The notes under the pieces are model-generated. The model ran no database searches, was not told the DNA's origin, and was given only the letters and a program-made list of their open reading frames with translations. From assembly GCF_001424125.1 (NCBI RefSeq), contig NZ_LMQI01000001.1:731691-795690 (forward strand): a stretch of DNA of 64,000 bases, written 5' to 3'. Numbering within the stretch: position 1 is the first letter of the stretch; each line of letters starts with the position of its first letter. This DNA comes from Cellulomonas sp. Leaf395 (GTDB lineage: Bacteria > Actinomycetota > Actinomycetes > Actinomycetales > Cellulomonadaceae). Below are positions 50,000 through 58,078 of the stretch, piece by piece. Made by a program: the position numbers and the translations under genes.

Positions 50000-50272
50000 T
50001 CACGCGCCCGTCGGCCGGTGTCGTCGGCTGACGGGCGCGGGCGGGACCAGCTTGGTGAGCACGATGTCGGCGGCGGGCACCCGCACGTCGCCGTGCCGGG
50101 TCCGCACCAGGACACCGTCCTCGTCGACGTCGATCAGCTCGCCCAGCACGTCCGTGTGCTGCGGGACGTGCAGGTCGGGGTGCTCGGGGTGCGGCTCGGG
50201 CAGGTCGTCGCGCAGGCGACGGACGACGACGCGAACCCCCGGTGACCAGCTTCGCCAGCCGCCGGCCGTCAT
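50000..50272 (-). CDS. SH3-like domain protein of the Rv0428c-type acetyltransferase family, GNAT domain absent
   Basis: 90 residues: WSPGVRVVVRRLRDDLP..., TDVLGELIDVDEDGVLVRTRHGDVRVPAADIVLTKLVPPAP. This matches the small SH3-like barrel that normally precedes a GNAT domain in actinobacterial acetyltransferases; here the protein ends right after it. Start ATG 50272 is preferred over GTG 50293. Its 3' end lies under the terminator hairpin shared with the VanW gene. Located directly upstream of, and divergent from, the ferredoxin gene. Confidence 0.7.
   Translation of the reverse strand: MTAGGWRSWSPGVRVVVRRLRDDLPEPHPEHPDLHVPQHTDVLGELIDVDEDGVLVRTRHGDVRVPAADIVLTKLVPPAPVSRRHRPTGA
50003..50039. 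terminator. Convergent terminator hairpin after the VanW gene
   Basis: 14-bp stem (50003-50016 with 50026-50039, one G-T pair) and a 9-nt loop, starting 4 nt after the VanW stop. It overlaps the last codons of the minus-strand SH3-like gene. Confidence 0.75.
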
Positions 50273-50356
50273 GACGGTGCCTGTGATGGACACCGCGTCA
50301 CGTGCCTGCGCATGTGAGCGATACTAAGAGCACCCCTGGCCTGTGGAGGACCCACC

Positions 50357-50683
50357 GTGACGTATGTGATCGCCGAGCCTTGCGTGGACGTCAAGGACAA
50401 GGCGTGCATCGAGGAATGTCCCGTGGACTGCATCTACGAGGGCAAGCGATCGTTGTACATCCACCCGGACGAGTGCGTCGACTGTGGCGCCTGCGAGCCG
50501 GTGTGCCCGGTCGAGGCCATCTACTACGAGGACGACGTCCCGGAGCAGTGGACCGAGTACTACAAGGCGAACGTCGAATTCTTCGACGACCTCGGCTCGC
50601 CGGGCGGTGCCGCGAAGATGGGTGAGATCGACAAGGACCACCCGATCATCGCGACGCTTCCGCTGCGCGTGCACGGCGACTGA
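50357..50683 (+). CDS. fdxA: Seven-iron ferredoxin
   Basis: 108 residues. Eight cysteines in the 3Fe-4S plus 4Fe-4S pattern: Cys9, 17, 21, 25 and 40, 43, 46, 50 (CVDVKDKACIEECPVDC, CVDCGACEPVC), followed by the usual long acidic C-terminal helix. Low-potential electron carrier, for instance for P450s or other oxidoreductases. GTG start with GGAGGA upstream; GATACT (50320-50325) is a possible -10 box. The dapC-like gene follows 10 bp later. Confidence 0.95.
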   Translation: MTYVIAEPCVDVKDKACIEECPVDCIYEGKRSLYIHPDECVDCGACEPVCPVEAIYYEDDVPEQWTEYYKANVEFFDDLGSPGGAAKMGEIDKDHPIIATLPLRVHGD

Positions 50684-50693
50684 CGCCGGCCCG

Positions 50694-51824
50694 ATGGGCT
50701 TGCTGACCGGTTCTCTGCCGGACTTCCCCTGGGACACCCTGAGCCCGTTCGCCCAGCGCGCCCGCGCGTATCCGGGCGGCATCGTCGACCTGTCCGTGGG
50801 CACGCCCGTCGACCCGACACCCGAGGTCGTGCGGGAGGCGTTGGCAGCGGCGGCGGACTCGCCGGGCTACCCGACGACGCACGGCACACCGGCACTGCGC
50901 CAGGCCGTGGTCGACTGGTTCGCCCGCCGGCGCGGTGTTCGCGGTCTCGACCCCGCGGCGGTCCTGCCGACGGTCGGCTCCAAGGAGCTGGTCGCGTTCC
51001 TGCCGTCGCTCCTCGGCCTCGGCGCGGGCGACGTGGTGCTGCACCCGGCGGCCGCGTACCCGACGTACGACGTCGGGGCGCGGCTGGCGGGCGCGACGCC
51101 TGAGCCCACCGACGACCCGGCCGCCCGGCTCGCTCAGGGCGACGACGTGCGCCTCGTGTGGCTCAACTCCCCGGGCAACCCCGACGGGTCGGTGCTCGGC
51201 GTCGAGCAGCTCCGTGGGGTGGTCGACGCGGCCCGTGCGTCGGCGCAGCCTGTCGTCGTCGCGTCGGACGAGTGCTACGCCGAGCTGGCCTGGGACGAGC
51301 CGTGGGCGTCGACCGGGGTGCCGAGCCTCCTCGACCCGCGGGTGACCGGCGGGGACCTCACCGGCCTGCTCGCCGTGTACTCCCTGTCCAAGCAGTCGAA
51401 CCTCGCGGGCTACCGCGCGTCGTTCGTCGTGGGTGACCCGGTGCTCGTGGCGCAGCTGCTCGAGGTGCGCAAGCACGCCGGGATGATCGTCCCCGGCCCG
51501 GTGCAGGCCGCGACGGTGGCAGCGCTCTGCGACGACGAGCACGTCGCGGCGCAGCGAGCTGTCTACGGGCGCCGGCGCCGGGTGCTGCGTGCGGCGTTCG
51601 AGAGCGCGGGCTACGCGATCGACCGCTCGCACGCCGGCCTGTACCTCTGGGTGCGACCGGAGGCCGGTGACCAGGACAGCTGGGCCACGGTCGCGGACCT
51701 GGCGGGTCTCGGGATCCTGGTGGCACCGGGCGCGTTCTACGGCGACGCGGAGCACGTCCGTGTGGCGCTGACCGCGCCCGACGAACAGATAGCGGAGGCG
51801 GCCGCGAGGCTCTCCGGCGCCTAG
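50694..51824 (+). CDS. dapC: PLP aminotransferase, probable succinyldiaminopimelate aminotransferase
   Basis: 376 residues, fold-type I. PLP Lys in SLSKQSNLAGYR (about residue 232), NSPGNPDG and ASDECYAELAW present. Adjacent to the ferredoxin as in mycobacterial fdxC-dapC, and near dapD and dapE, so it likely makes N-succinyl-LL-DAP for lysine and peptidoglycan. The substrate is inferred from this context; other class I aminotransferases look alike. Confidence 0.85.
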   Translation: MGLLTGSLPDFPWDTLSPFAQRARAYPGGIVDLSVGTPVDPTPEVVREALAAAADSPGYPTTHGTPALRQAVVDWFARRRGVRGLDPAAVLPTVGSKELVAFLPSLLGLGAGDVVLHPAAAYPTYDVGARLAGATPEPTDDPAARLAQGDDVRLVWLNSPGNPDGSVLGVEQLRGVVDAARASAQPVVVASDECYAELAWDEPWASTGVPSLLDPRVTGGDLTGLLAVYSLSKQSNLAGYRASFVVGDPVLVAQLLEVRKHAGMIVPGPVQAATVAALCDDEHVAAQRAVYGRRRRVLRAAFESAGYAIDRSHAGLYLWVRPEAGDQDSWATVADLAGLGILVAPGAFYGDAEHVRVALTAPDEQIAEAAARLSGA

Positions 51825-51874
51825 CCTTCCCCCGTGTGATCGTCGTCACAGCAGCACCAACGTCTCGTCGAGAA

Positions 51875-51905
51875 TTGGTCACGGAACGTTCCGCGCGGGT
51901 ACCGT
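51875..51905 (+). promoter_or_regulatory. gltA promoter with central palindrome
   Basis: TTGGTC (51875-51880), 19-bp spacer, TACCGT (51900-51905). The spacer contains a perfect 12-bp palindrome CGGAACGTTCCG (51882-51893), well placed for a repressor. The rest of the 199-bp gap up to the ATG is a long leader with no obvious fold. Confidence 0.45.
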
Positions 51906-52023
51906 CGATCCACGCCAACGAGGGCACGCACGCGCAGGTCCCGGCCGGCCCATCAAGCGCAGTCGCCGATCACCGGACGCCGAGGGGCAACCCCGTCACC
52001 CGGGGTCGCAGGAGAGGAACACC

Positions 52024-53322
52024 ATGTCGGACGTCGCCACTGTGCCGGTTCAGCTGATCGTCGGGGGACAGGCGAAGGACCTGCCGATCGTGACCGCGAC
52101 CGAAGGCAACGACGGCATCGTCGTCTCCTCGCTGCTGCGCGACACGGGCATGGTGACCGTGGACCCGGGCTTCATGAACACCGCCTCGTGCGAGTCGCAG
52201 ATCACCTACATCGACGGCGACCAGGGGATCCTGCGCTACCGCGGGTACCCGATCGAGCAGCTGGCCGAGCACTCCACGTTCCTCGAGGTCGCGTACCTGC
52301 TGATCCACGGCGCGCTGCCCACCCAGAGCGAGCTCGAGGCGTTCGAGGAGCGGGTCAACCGCCACACGCTGGTGCACGAGGACTTTCGCACGTTCATGGG
52401 GACGTTCCCGCGCCACGCGCATCCGATGGCCGTCATGGCGTCGGCGATCAACGCGCTGTCCACCTTCTACCCGGAGTCGCTGGACCCGTTCGACCCGGAG
52501 ACCGTCGAGCTGGCCACGGTGCTGATCCTCGCCAAGACGCGGACCATCACGTCGTACGTGCACCGGGCCTCCAAGGGCGAGCCGCTGCTGTACCCGGACT
52601 ACTCGCGCGGGTACGTCGAGGACTTCCTGCGGATGACGTTCGCCGTGCCGTACCAGCAGTACGAGGCTGACCCGGTCGTGGTGTCGGCGCTCGACCAGCT
52701 GCTGATCCTGCACGCTGACCACGAGCAGAACTGCTCCACGTCGACCGTGCGCATCGTCGGCTCCAGCCAGGCCAACCTCTACGCGTCGGTCGCGGCCGGC
52801 ATCAACGCGCTCTCCGGCCCGCTGCACGGCGGCGCCAACGAGGCCGTGCTGAAGATGCTCACGGAGATCCAGGCCGACGGTGGCGACGCGACGAACTTCA
52901 TGAAGCGCGTCAAGGACAAGGAACCCGGGGTCCGCCTCATGGGCTTCGGGCACCGGGTCTACAAGAACTACGACCCGCGCGCGGCGATCGTGAAGAAGAG
53001 CGCCGACTCGGTGCTGTCCGCTCTCGGCGGCAACGACGAGCTGCTCGACCTCGCGATGGGCCTCGAGGAGATCGCACTCTCCGACGACTACTTCATCTCC
53101 CGCAAGCTGTACCCGAACGTCGACTTCTACACGGGCCTGATCTACAAGGCCATGGGCTTCTCGGAGGAGATGTTCACGCCGCTGTTCGCGCTGGGCCGCA
53201 TGCCCGGCTGGATCGCGCAGTGGCGCGAGATGATGACGGACCCGCAGACCAAGATCGGCCGCCCGCGGCAGATCTACACGGGCGCCGTCACGCGCGACTA
53301 CACCGAGCTCGACGCGCGGTAG
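52024..53322 (+). CDS. gltA: Citrate synthase
   Basis: 432 residues; condenses acetyl-CoA with oxaloacetate in the TCA cycle. Catalytic elements: HADHEQNCSTST near 230, LHGGANEA near 267, GHRVYKNYDPRA near 309. Type II (hexameric, NADH-sensitive group) length and N-terminal extension. ATG with AGGAGAGG 5 nt upstream. It is the second TCA gene in the window after fumC, unlinked to it. Confidence 0.97.
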   Translation: MSDVATVPVQLIVGGQAKDLPIVTATEGNDGIVVSSLLRDTGMVTVDPGFMNTASCESQITYIDGDQGILRYRGYPIEQLAEHSTFLEVAYLLIHGALPTQSELEAFEERVNRHTLVHEDFRTFMGTFPRHAHPMAVMASAINALSTFYPESLDPFDPETVELATVLILAKTRTITSYVHRASKGEPLLYPDYSRGYVEDFLRMTFAVPYQQYEADPVVVSALDQLLILHADHEQNCSTSTVRIVGSSQANLYASVAAGINALSGPLHGGANEAVLKMLTEIQADGGDATNFMKRVKDKEPGVRLMGFGHRVYKNYDPRAAIVKKSADSVLSALGGNDELLDLAMGLEEIALSDDYFISRKLYPNVDFYTGLIYKAMGFSEEMFTPLFALGRMPGWIAQWREMMTDPQTKIGRPRQIYTGAVTRDYTELDAR

Positions 53323-53342
53323 CGCGCGAGGGGCAGTGCTTG

Positions 53343-54227
53343 CTAACCCGCGAGGGTCAGCCGCACGGTCCCCGCGGGGACGGGTGCCTCCGAGGGCGCC
53401 CACGTGCCCTCCGACCGGTCCCAGGTGCGGTCGGCGACGGCCACCGACGTCATCGCCAACGGCTCCGCGACGGAGACGGCCCACTGCGCGACCGCCCAGT
53501 CGAGGCGGGTGCGGTCCTCGGGAGCCCCGAAGGCCGACGTGTCGACGAGCAGCGCGCCGGCGTCGTCCGCGACCACCGGCAGGCCGCCGAGGTCACGGTG
53601 CACCCGCGCGACGACCGCGTCGGCCGAGGCTGCTGCCGGGTCCGGGTCGTGCAGGTCGCACGTGAGCGTCGCGGGCGACCAGCCCGTGAGGGCCGACGCC
53701 CAGGCGCGCGATCGCGTCTCGTGCTGCGCGTACGCGTCAGGGAAGCCCGACCGCTGCACCGCCTGCGCGGCCTCGGTGATCGGGAGGTTCTCGTAGCCCT
53801 CGATCGTCACCAGACCGTCGTAGAAGCGCCTGGTGGCGTACACGGGGTCCAGCACCTGCTCCGCGGTGCCCCAGCCCTGCGACGGACGCTGCTGGAACAG
53901 CCCGAGGCTGTCGCGGTCGCCGTACGGCACGTTGACCAACCGGGACTCCTGCAGCGCGGTGGCCAGGGCGATCGTCACCGCGCGGGCGGGCAGTCCACGC
54001 TGGAGGCCCGTGGCTGCGATGAGGGCGGCGTTCTGGGCCTGGTCGGGGCTCAGCTTCCAGCGGGTCCCGTCGAGCTCCGCGACGCACTGCTGCGCCGCAG
54101 GAGGTGCCGGGTGGAGGCGTGAGAGGGCGACGACGACCCCGACGGTCCCGGCGACCAGCACCGCGACCGCGGCGACGACCGCGCACCCGGCCCGTCGGGC
54201 GCGCCGGGCTCGCCGCCGAGAGGTCAC
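53343..54227 (-). CDS. Membrane-anchored lysozyme-like protein (actinobacterial family)
   Basis: 294 residues. Basic N-terminus and one membrane helix (about 14-35), then an extracellular domain: [46 protein letters not shown]. The Glu-Ser pair and [12 protein letters not shown] resemble the active site of lysozyme-fold transglycosylases; this family is common in actinobacteria and often misnamed. A role in cell-wall cleavage is likely but not shown. GTG start overlaps the dapD stop as GTGA, so it is coupled to dapD. Confidence 0.8.
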   Translation of the reverse strand: MTSRRRARRARRAGCAVVAAVAVLVAGTVGVVVALSRLHPAPPAAQQCVAELDGTRWKLSPDQAQNAALIAATGLQRGLPARAVTIALATALQESRLVNVPYGDRDSLGLFQQRPSQGWGTAEQVLDPVYATRRFYDGLVTIEGYENLPITEAAQAVQRSGFPDAYAQHETRSRAWASALTGWSPATLTCDLHDPDPAAASADAVVARVHRDLGGLPVVADDAGALLVDTSAFGAPEDRTRLDWAVAQWAVSVAEPLAMTSVAVADRTWDRSEGTWAPSEAPVPAGTVRLTLAG

Positions 54228-55171
54228 TCGTTGGCGTGCAGCGTCGCGTTCAGCTGCACGCCGGAGCCTGCACGTGCGACCGCCTCGACGCCGCCGGTCA
54301 GGGAGTTGCGGCGGAACAGCACGCCGTCGCGTCCCGCCAGCTCACGGGCCTTCACGACGCGCGGCGAGTCCTCGAAGCCGACGAGAGCGACCTTGGTGCC
54401 TGCCGTGACGTACAGCCCCGCCTCGACCACGCAGTCGTCGCCGAGCGGGATGCCGACCCCGGCGTTGGCGCCGAGCAGGGTGCGGCGACCGATGGACACG
54501 GTCTCCCGACCGCCGCCGGACAGGGTGCCCATGATCGAGGCGCCACCGCCGATGTCGGACCCGTCGCCGACGACGACCCCGGCGGAGACCCGACCCTCGA
54601 CCATCGACGTGCCGAGCGTCCCGGCGTTGAAGTTGACGAAGCCCTCGTGCATGACGGTGGTCCCCGCCGCGAGGTGCGCGCCGAGCCGGACGCGGTCGGC
54701 GTCGGCGATCCGCACGCCGGACGGCAGGACGTAGTCGACCATGCGCGGGAACTTGTCGACGCCGAAGACGGTGACCGGGACCCCGGTCGCGGCGCGCAGG
54801 CGGCCGCGGGTCTCCTCGAAGCCGTCCACGGCGCACGGACCGCGGTCGGTCCACACAACGTTGGGCAGCACCCCGAACAGCCCCTCGAGGTTCTGCCCGT
54901 GGGGCTGGACCAGGCGGTGCGAGAGCAGGTGGAGCCGCAGGTACGCGTCGGCCGTGCCGGCCGGAGGCGCGTCCAGGTCGATCTCCGTGCGGATGACCTC
55001 CACGCGGACGCCGCGGGCGTCGTCGACCCGCGCGGAGGCGGTCAGCGACGCGGGCGCGCCCACGGACGGATCGGGCGAGCCCAGGGCTGGAGCGGGGTAC
55101 CAGACGTCGAGCGTGGTGCCGTCGTCGGTCACCGTGGCCAGGCCGAAGCCCCAGGCCGTCCGTGCAGTCAT
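54224..55171 (-). CDS. dapD: Tetrahydrodipicolinate N-succinyltransferase
   Basis: 315 residues. N-terminal actinobacterial domain, then the left-handed beta-helix of hexapeptide repeats ([54 protein letters not shown]) and a C-terminal lobe. Transfers succinyl from succinyl-CoA to tetrahydrodipicolinate in the DAP/lysine route. ATG with TAGGGT 7 nt upstream and no Shine-Dalgarno, so leaderless. Divergent from dapE across 44 bp. Confidence 0.95.
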   Translation of the reverse strand: MTARTAWGFGLATVTDDGTTLDVWYPAPALGSPDPSVGAPASLTASARVDDARGVRVEVIRTEIDLDAPPAGTADAYLRLHLLSHRLVQPHGQNLEGLFGVLPNVVWTDRGPCAVDGFEETRGRLRAATGVPVTVFGVDKFPRMVDYVLPSGVRIADADRVRLGAHLAAGTTVMHEGFVNFNAGTLGTSMVEGRVSAGVVVGDGSDIGGGASIMGTLSGGGRETVSIGRRTLLGANAGVGIPLGDDCVVEAGLYVTAGTKVALVGFEDSPRVVKARELAGRDGVLFRRNSLTGGVEAVARAGSGVQLNATLHANE

Positions 55172-55178
55172 GGCGACA

Positions 55179-55184
55179 ACCCTA
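55179..55184 (-). promoter_or_regulatory. -10 box of leaderless dapD
   Basis: TAGGGT on the minus strand with 7 nt to the dapD ATG. The identical hexamer serves dapE on the other strand; the two boxes are 19 bp apart. Confidence 0.6.
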
Positions 55185-55203
55185 GGTCACCGGGGGTGCG
55201 GGC

Positions 55204-55209
55204 TAGGGT
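55204..55209 (+). promoter_or_regulatory. -10 box of leaderless dapE
   Basis: TAGGGT with 6 nt to the dapE GTG and no Shine-Dalgarno. Its upstream -35 region overlaps the dapD promoter. Confidence 0.6.
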
Positions 55210-55215
55210 CTCGTC

Positions 55216-56304
55216 GTGGACACGGCCCTGGACCTCTCGTCGGATCTCGTCTCGCTCACCCGTGCGGTGTGCGACCTGCCGTCGGTGAGCGGCGACGAGC
55301 GGGTGCTCGCCGACGCGATCGAGACCACCCTGCGCCGCTACGCCCACCTCGAGGTGCTCCGCGATGGTGACGCGATCGTCGCCAGGACGAACCTCGGTCG
55401 GTCCTCCCGCGTGGTCATCGCCGGCCACATCGACACCGTGCCGATCGCCGACAACCTGCCCACCCGGCTCGTCGGGGAGGGTGCGCAGGCCGAGCTGTGG
55501 GGCCGCGGCACCGTGGACATGAAGGCCGGCGTGGCCGTGCAGCTGGCGCTCGCGGCGGAGCTGAGCGAGCCGACGCGCGACGTGACGTGGGTGTTCTACG
55601 ACCACGAGGAGGTCGCCGCGACGCTCAACGGTCTGGGCCGGATCGTGCGGGAGCACCCGGACTGGGTGAGGGGTGAATTCGCGATCCTGGGCGAGCCCAC
55701 GAACGGGGGCATCGAGGGCGGCTGCAACGGCACGCTGCGGGCCGAGGTGCGTCTCGCGGGGGTCGCCGCCCACTCGGCGCGGGCCTGGATGGGCAGCAAC
55801 GCGATCCACGCCGCCGGCGAGGTGCTGCGCCGGCTGGAGGCGTACACGCCCCGCGAGGTCGAGGTCGACGGCCTGGTCTACCGGGAGAGCCTCAACGCGG
55901 TTCTCGTCTCGGGCGGGACCGCGGCGAACGTCATCCCGGACTCCTGCGTCGTCACCGTGAACTACCGCTTCGCGCCCTCGGCGAGCGTCGAGCAGGCCTC
56001 TGCCCACGTGCGCGAGCTCTTCGACGGGTACGACGTCGCGATCGTCGACGCCGCACCCGGTGCACGGCCGGGGCTGGACGACCCGCTCGCGCAGGAGTTC
56101 GCCCGTGCCGTGCTGACGATCACCGGTGGTGCACCGGCGGCCAAGTACGGCTGGACCGACGTCGCCCGGTTCTCCGAGCTCGGGGTCCCCGCCGTGAACT
56201 TCGGCCCCGGGGACCCGCTGCTGGCCCACAAGCAGGACGAGCGGTGCGTCGTCGGCCAGATCACCGTCGTGCACGCCGCGCTGCGGGACTGGTTGACCGC
56301 CTGA
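55216..56304 (+). CDS. dapE: Succinyl-diaminopimelate desuccinylase
   Basis: 362 residues, M20 metallopeptidase fold. Zinc motif GHIDTVP (His71, Asp73), RGTVDMKAG, and the catalytic YDHEEVA (Glu-Glu). The dimerisation lid carries GVAAHSARAWMGSNAIH. Releases succinate to give LL-DAP, the step after DapC. GTG start, leaderless, divergent from dapD. Confidence 0.95.
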   Translation: MDTALDLSSDLVSLTRAVCDLPSVSGDERVLADAIETTLRRYAHLEVLRDGDAIVARTNLGRSSRVVIAGHIDTVPIADNLPTRLVGEGAQAELWGRGTVDMKAGVAVQLALAAELSEPTRDVTWVFYDHEEVAATLNGLGRIVREHPDWVRGEFAILGEPTNGGIEGGCNGTLRAEVRLAGVAAHSARAWMGSNAIHAAGEVLRRLEAYTPREVEVDGLVYRESLNAVLVSGGTAANVIPDSCVVTVNYRFAPSASVEQASAHVRELFDGYDVAIVDAAPGARPGLDDPLAQEFARAVLTITGGAPAAKYGWTDVARFSELGVPAVNFGPGDPLLAHKQDERCVVGQITVVHAALRDWLTA

Positions 56305-56338
56305 GGTGAACAGACCGGCTCGCCGGGCCCCGTCGACC

Positions 56339-56344
56339 TAGAGT
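56339..56344 (+). promoter_or_regulatory. -10 box of the LOG operon
   Basis: TAGAGT with 7 nt to the ATG; no Shine-Dalgarno. Probable leaderless promoter for the three-gene LOG-folP2-glycosyltransferase operon. Confidence 0.55.
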
Positions 56345-56351
56345 CGGGGCC

Positions 56352-57173
56352 ATGAGCGACGACGGCGTGTCCGCCCCGGGCCACGGGTACCGCAAGGGTC
56401 CGGTCCTGCTGCGCGGTCAGCAGATCCCCACCACCACCTCCGACCAGCGGCTCCTGTCCGGCCCCGGGGACGCGGAGTGGCTGCGCGGCGACCCGTGGCG
56501 GGTCATGCGGATCCAGAGCGAGTTCGTCGAGGGGTTCGGGGCGCTCGCGGAGGTCGGTCCGGCGGTCAGCGTGTTCGGCTCGGCGCGGGTGCCTGTGGAC
56601 CACCCCGACTACGCCCTCGGCCGCGAGGTCGCGCGCCTGCTGGTCGAGGCGGGGTACGCCGTGATCACCGGCGGTGGCCCGGGGATCATGGAGGCCGCCA
56701 ACCGCGGGGCGCTGGAGGCCGGTGGGCTGTCGGTCGGGCTGGGCATCGAGCTGCCGTTCGAGCAGGGTATGAACGACTACGTCGATCTGGGCATCAGCTT
56801 CCGGTACTTCTTCGCGCGCAAGACCATGTTCGTCAAGTACTCCGAGGGCTTCGTCGTGCTGCCCGGCGGCTTCGGCACGTTCGACGAGCTGTTCGAGGCC
56901 ATGACCCTCGTGCAGACGCACAAGGTCATCAGCTTCCCGATCGTCCTGGTCGGCCGGGACTACTGGCAGGGCCTCATCGATTGGTTGAGCACCACAGTGC
57001 TGGCGCGCGGCATGATCTCGCCGGCAGACCTGGAGCTGCTCAAGGTGGTCGACACCGCTCAGGACGCCGTCGACCTGGTGCTCGAACGCGGTGCTCAGCT
57101 GCGTGCCGAGGAGCAGGCGGCGGCCGCCGCGACCGCTCGGGCGCAGCAGGCTGCCGAGGGCTCGGCGCGGTGA
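56352..57173 (+). CDS. LOG-family nucleoside 5'-monophosphate phosphoribohydrolase
   Basis: 273 residues. Rossmann-like LOG fold with the family motif GGGPGIMEAANRG (about 113-125) and PGGFGTFDELFE (about 177-188). Members release a free base from AMP or cytokinin ribotides; the mycobacterial homologue Rv1205 does so. The C-terminal ~25 residues are an Ala/Gln/Arg-rich tail. Overlaps folP2 by GTGA; the same pairing occurs in mycobacteria. Confidence 0.92.
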   Translation: MSDDGVSAPGHGYRKGPVLLRGQQIPTTTSDQRLLSGPGDAEWLRGDPWRVMRIQSEFVEGFGALAEVGPAVSVFGSARVPVDHPDYALGREVARLLVEAGYAVITGGGPGIMEAANRGALEAGGLSVGLGIELPFEQGMNDYVDLGISFRYFFARKTMFVKYSEGFVVLPGGFGTFDELFEAMTLVQTHKVISFPIVLVGRDYWQGLIDWLSTTVLARGMISPADLELLKVVDTAQDAVDLVLERGAQLRAEEQAAAAATARAQQAAEGSAR

Positions 57174-58078
57174 GCACGCCGCCGGCCGGCGCACAGCTGC
57201 GCCTGCGGGGGCGGTGGATAGCGCCCGGTCGCCCGGTCGTCATGGCCGTCATCAACCGGACGCCGGACTCGTTCTACGCCGCGGCGCGGTTCGACGACGC
57301 GTCCGCCGACGACGCCGTAGCTCGGGCGGTCGACGAGGGCGCCGACATCGTCGACCTCGGCGGGGTCCGGGCCGGCCGGGGACCGCGTGTCGAGGTCGGC
57401 GACGAGATCGCCCGGGTGATCCCGCTGGTCAGACGGGTCCGGGCGCGTCACCCGGACCTGGTGGTCAGCGTCGACACCTGGCGTGCGGAGGTGGCGCGGG
57501 CGGCGGCCGACGAGGGTGCGGACCTGGTCAACGACACGTGGGCCGGCCACGACCCCGCCTTGATGGAGGTCGCTGCCGAGCGCGGTCTCGGGATCGTGTG
57601 CTCCCACACGGGCGGCGCGCGTCCACGGACGGACCCGTTCCGCGTGGAGTACGCGGCCCTCGACGGTGACGACCCGCTCGACGGTGTGGTCGAGGACGTC
57701 GTCCGCACGGTGTCGGCGGCGGCGCGGCGCGCCGTGTCCCTTGGCATCGACCCGGCGAGCGTCCTGGTGGACCCGACGCACGACTTCGGCAAGAACACGT
57801 GGCACTCGTTGCACCTGGTCCGGCGTACCGAGGCGCTGGTGGCGCTCGGTTTCCCGGTGCTCATGGCGCTGTCCCGCAAGGACTTCGTGGGGGAGACCCT
57901 CGACCTGCCCGCCGAGGAGCGGCTCGAGGGCACGCTCGCCGCGACGGCGGTCGCCGCGTGGCTCGGTGCACGGGTGTTCCGGGCGCACGACGTGCGCGCG
58001 ACCCGACGCACCCTCGATATGGTCGCCACCATCCGCGGGGACCGTCCCCCGGCTCGGACGGTCAGGGGGCTGGCGTGA
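57170..58078 (+). CDS. folP2: Dihydropteroate synthase-like protein FolP2
   Basis: 302 residues. DHPS barrel with MAVINRTPDSF (25-35), VSVDTW, LVNDTWAG, VLVDPTHDFGKNT and SRKDFVGETL. The opening NRTPDSFYAAARF, without the usual SFSDGG, and the DTW in place of DT-x-R/K are typical of FolP2, which in mycobacteria does not replace true DHPS. So it is likely not the folate enzyme; real function unknown. GTG overlaps LOG (GTGA) and its stop overlaps the glycosyltransferase (GTGA). Confidence 0.88.
   Translation: MSTPPAGAQLRLRGRWIAPGRPVVMAVINRTPDSFYAAARFDDASADDAVARAVDEGADIVDLGGVRAGRGPRVEVGDEIARVIPLVRRVRARHPDLVVSVDTWRAEVARAAADEGADLVNDTWAGHDPALMEVAAERGLGIVCSHTGGARPRTDPFRVEYAALDGDDPLDGVVEDVVRTVSAAARRAVSLGIDPASVLVDPTHDFGKNTWHSLHLVRRTEALVALGFPVLMALSRKDFVGETLDLPAEERLEGTLAATAVAAWLGARVFRAHDVRATRRTLDMVATIRGDRPPARTVRGLA

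Noticed and set aside
57170..58078. True folate enzyme FolP1
   Set aside because: Motif NRTPDSFYAAARF and context with LOG and a glycosyltransferase match FolP2, which does not do this job in mycobacteria.
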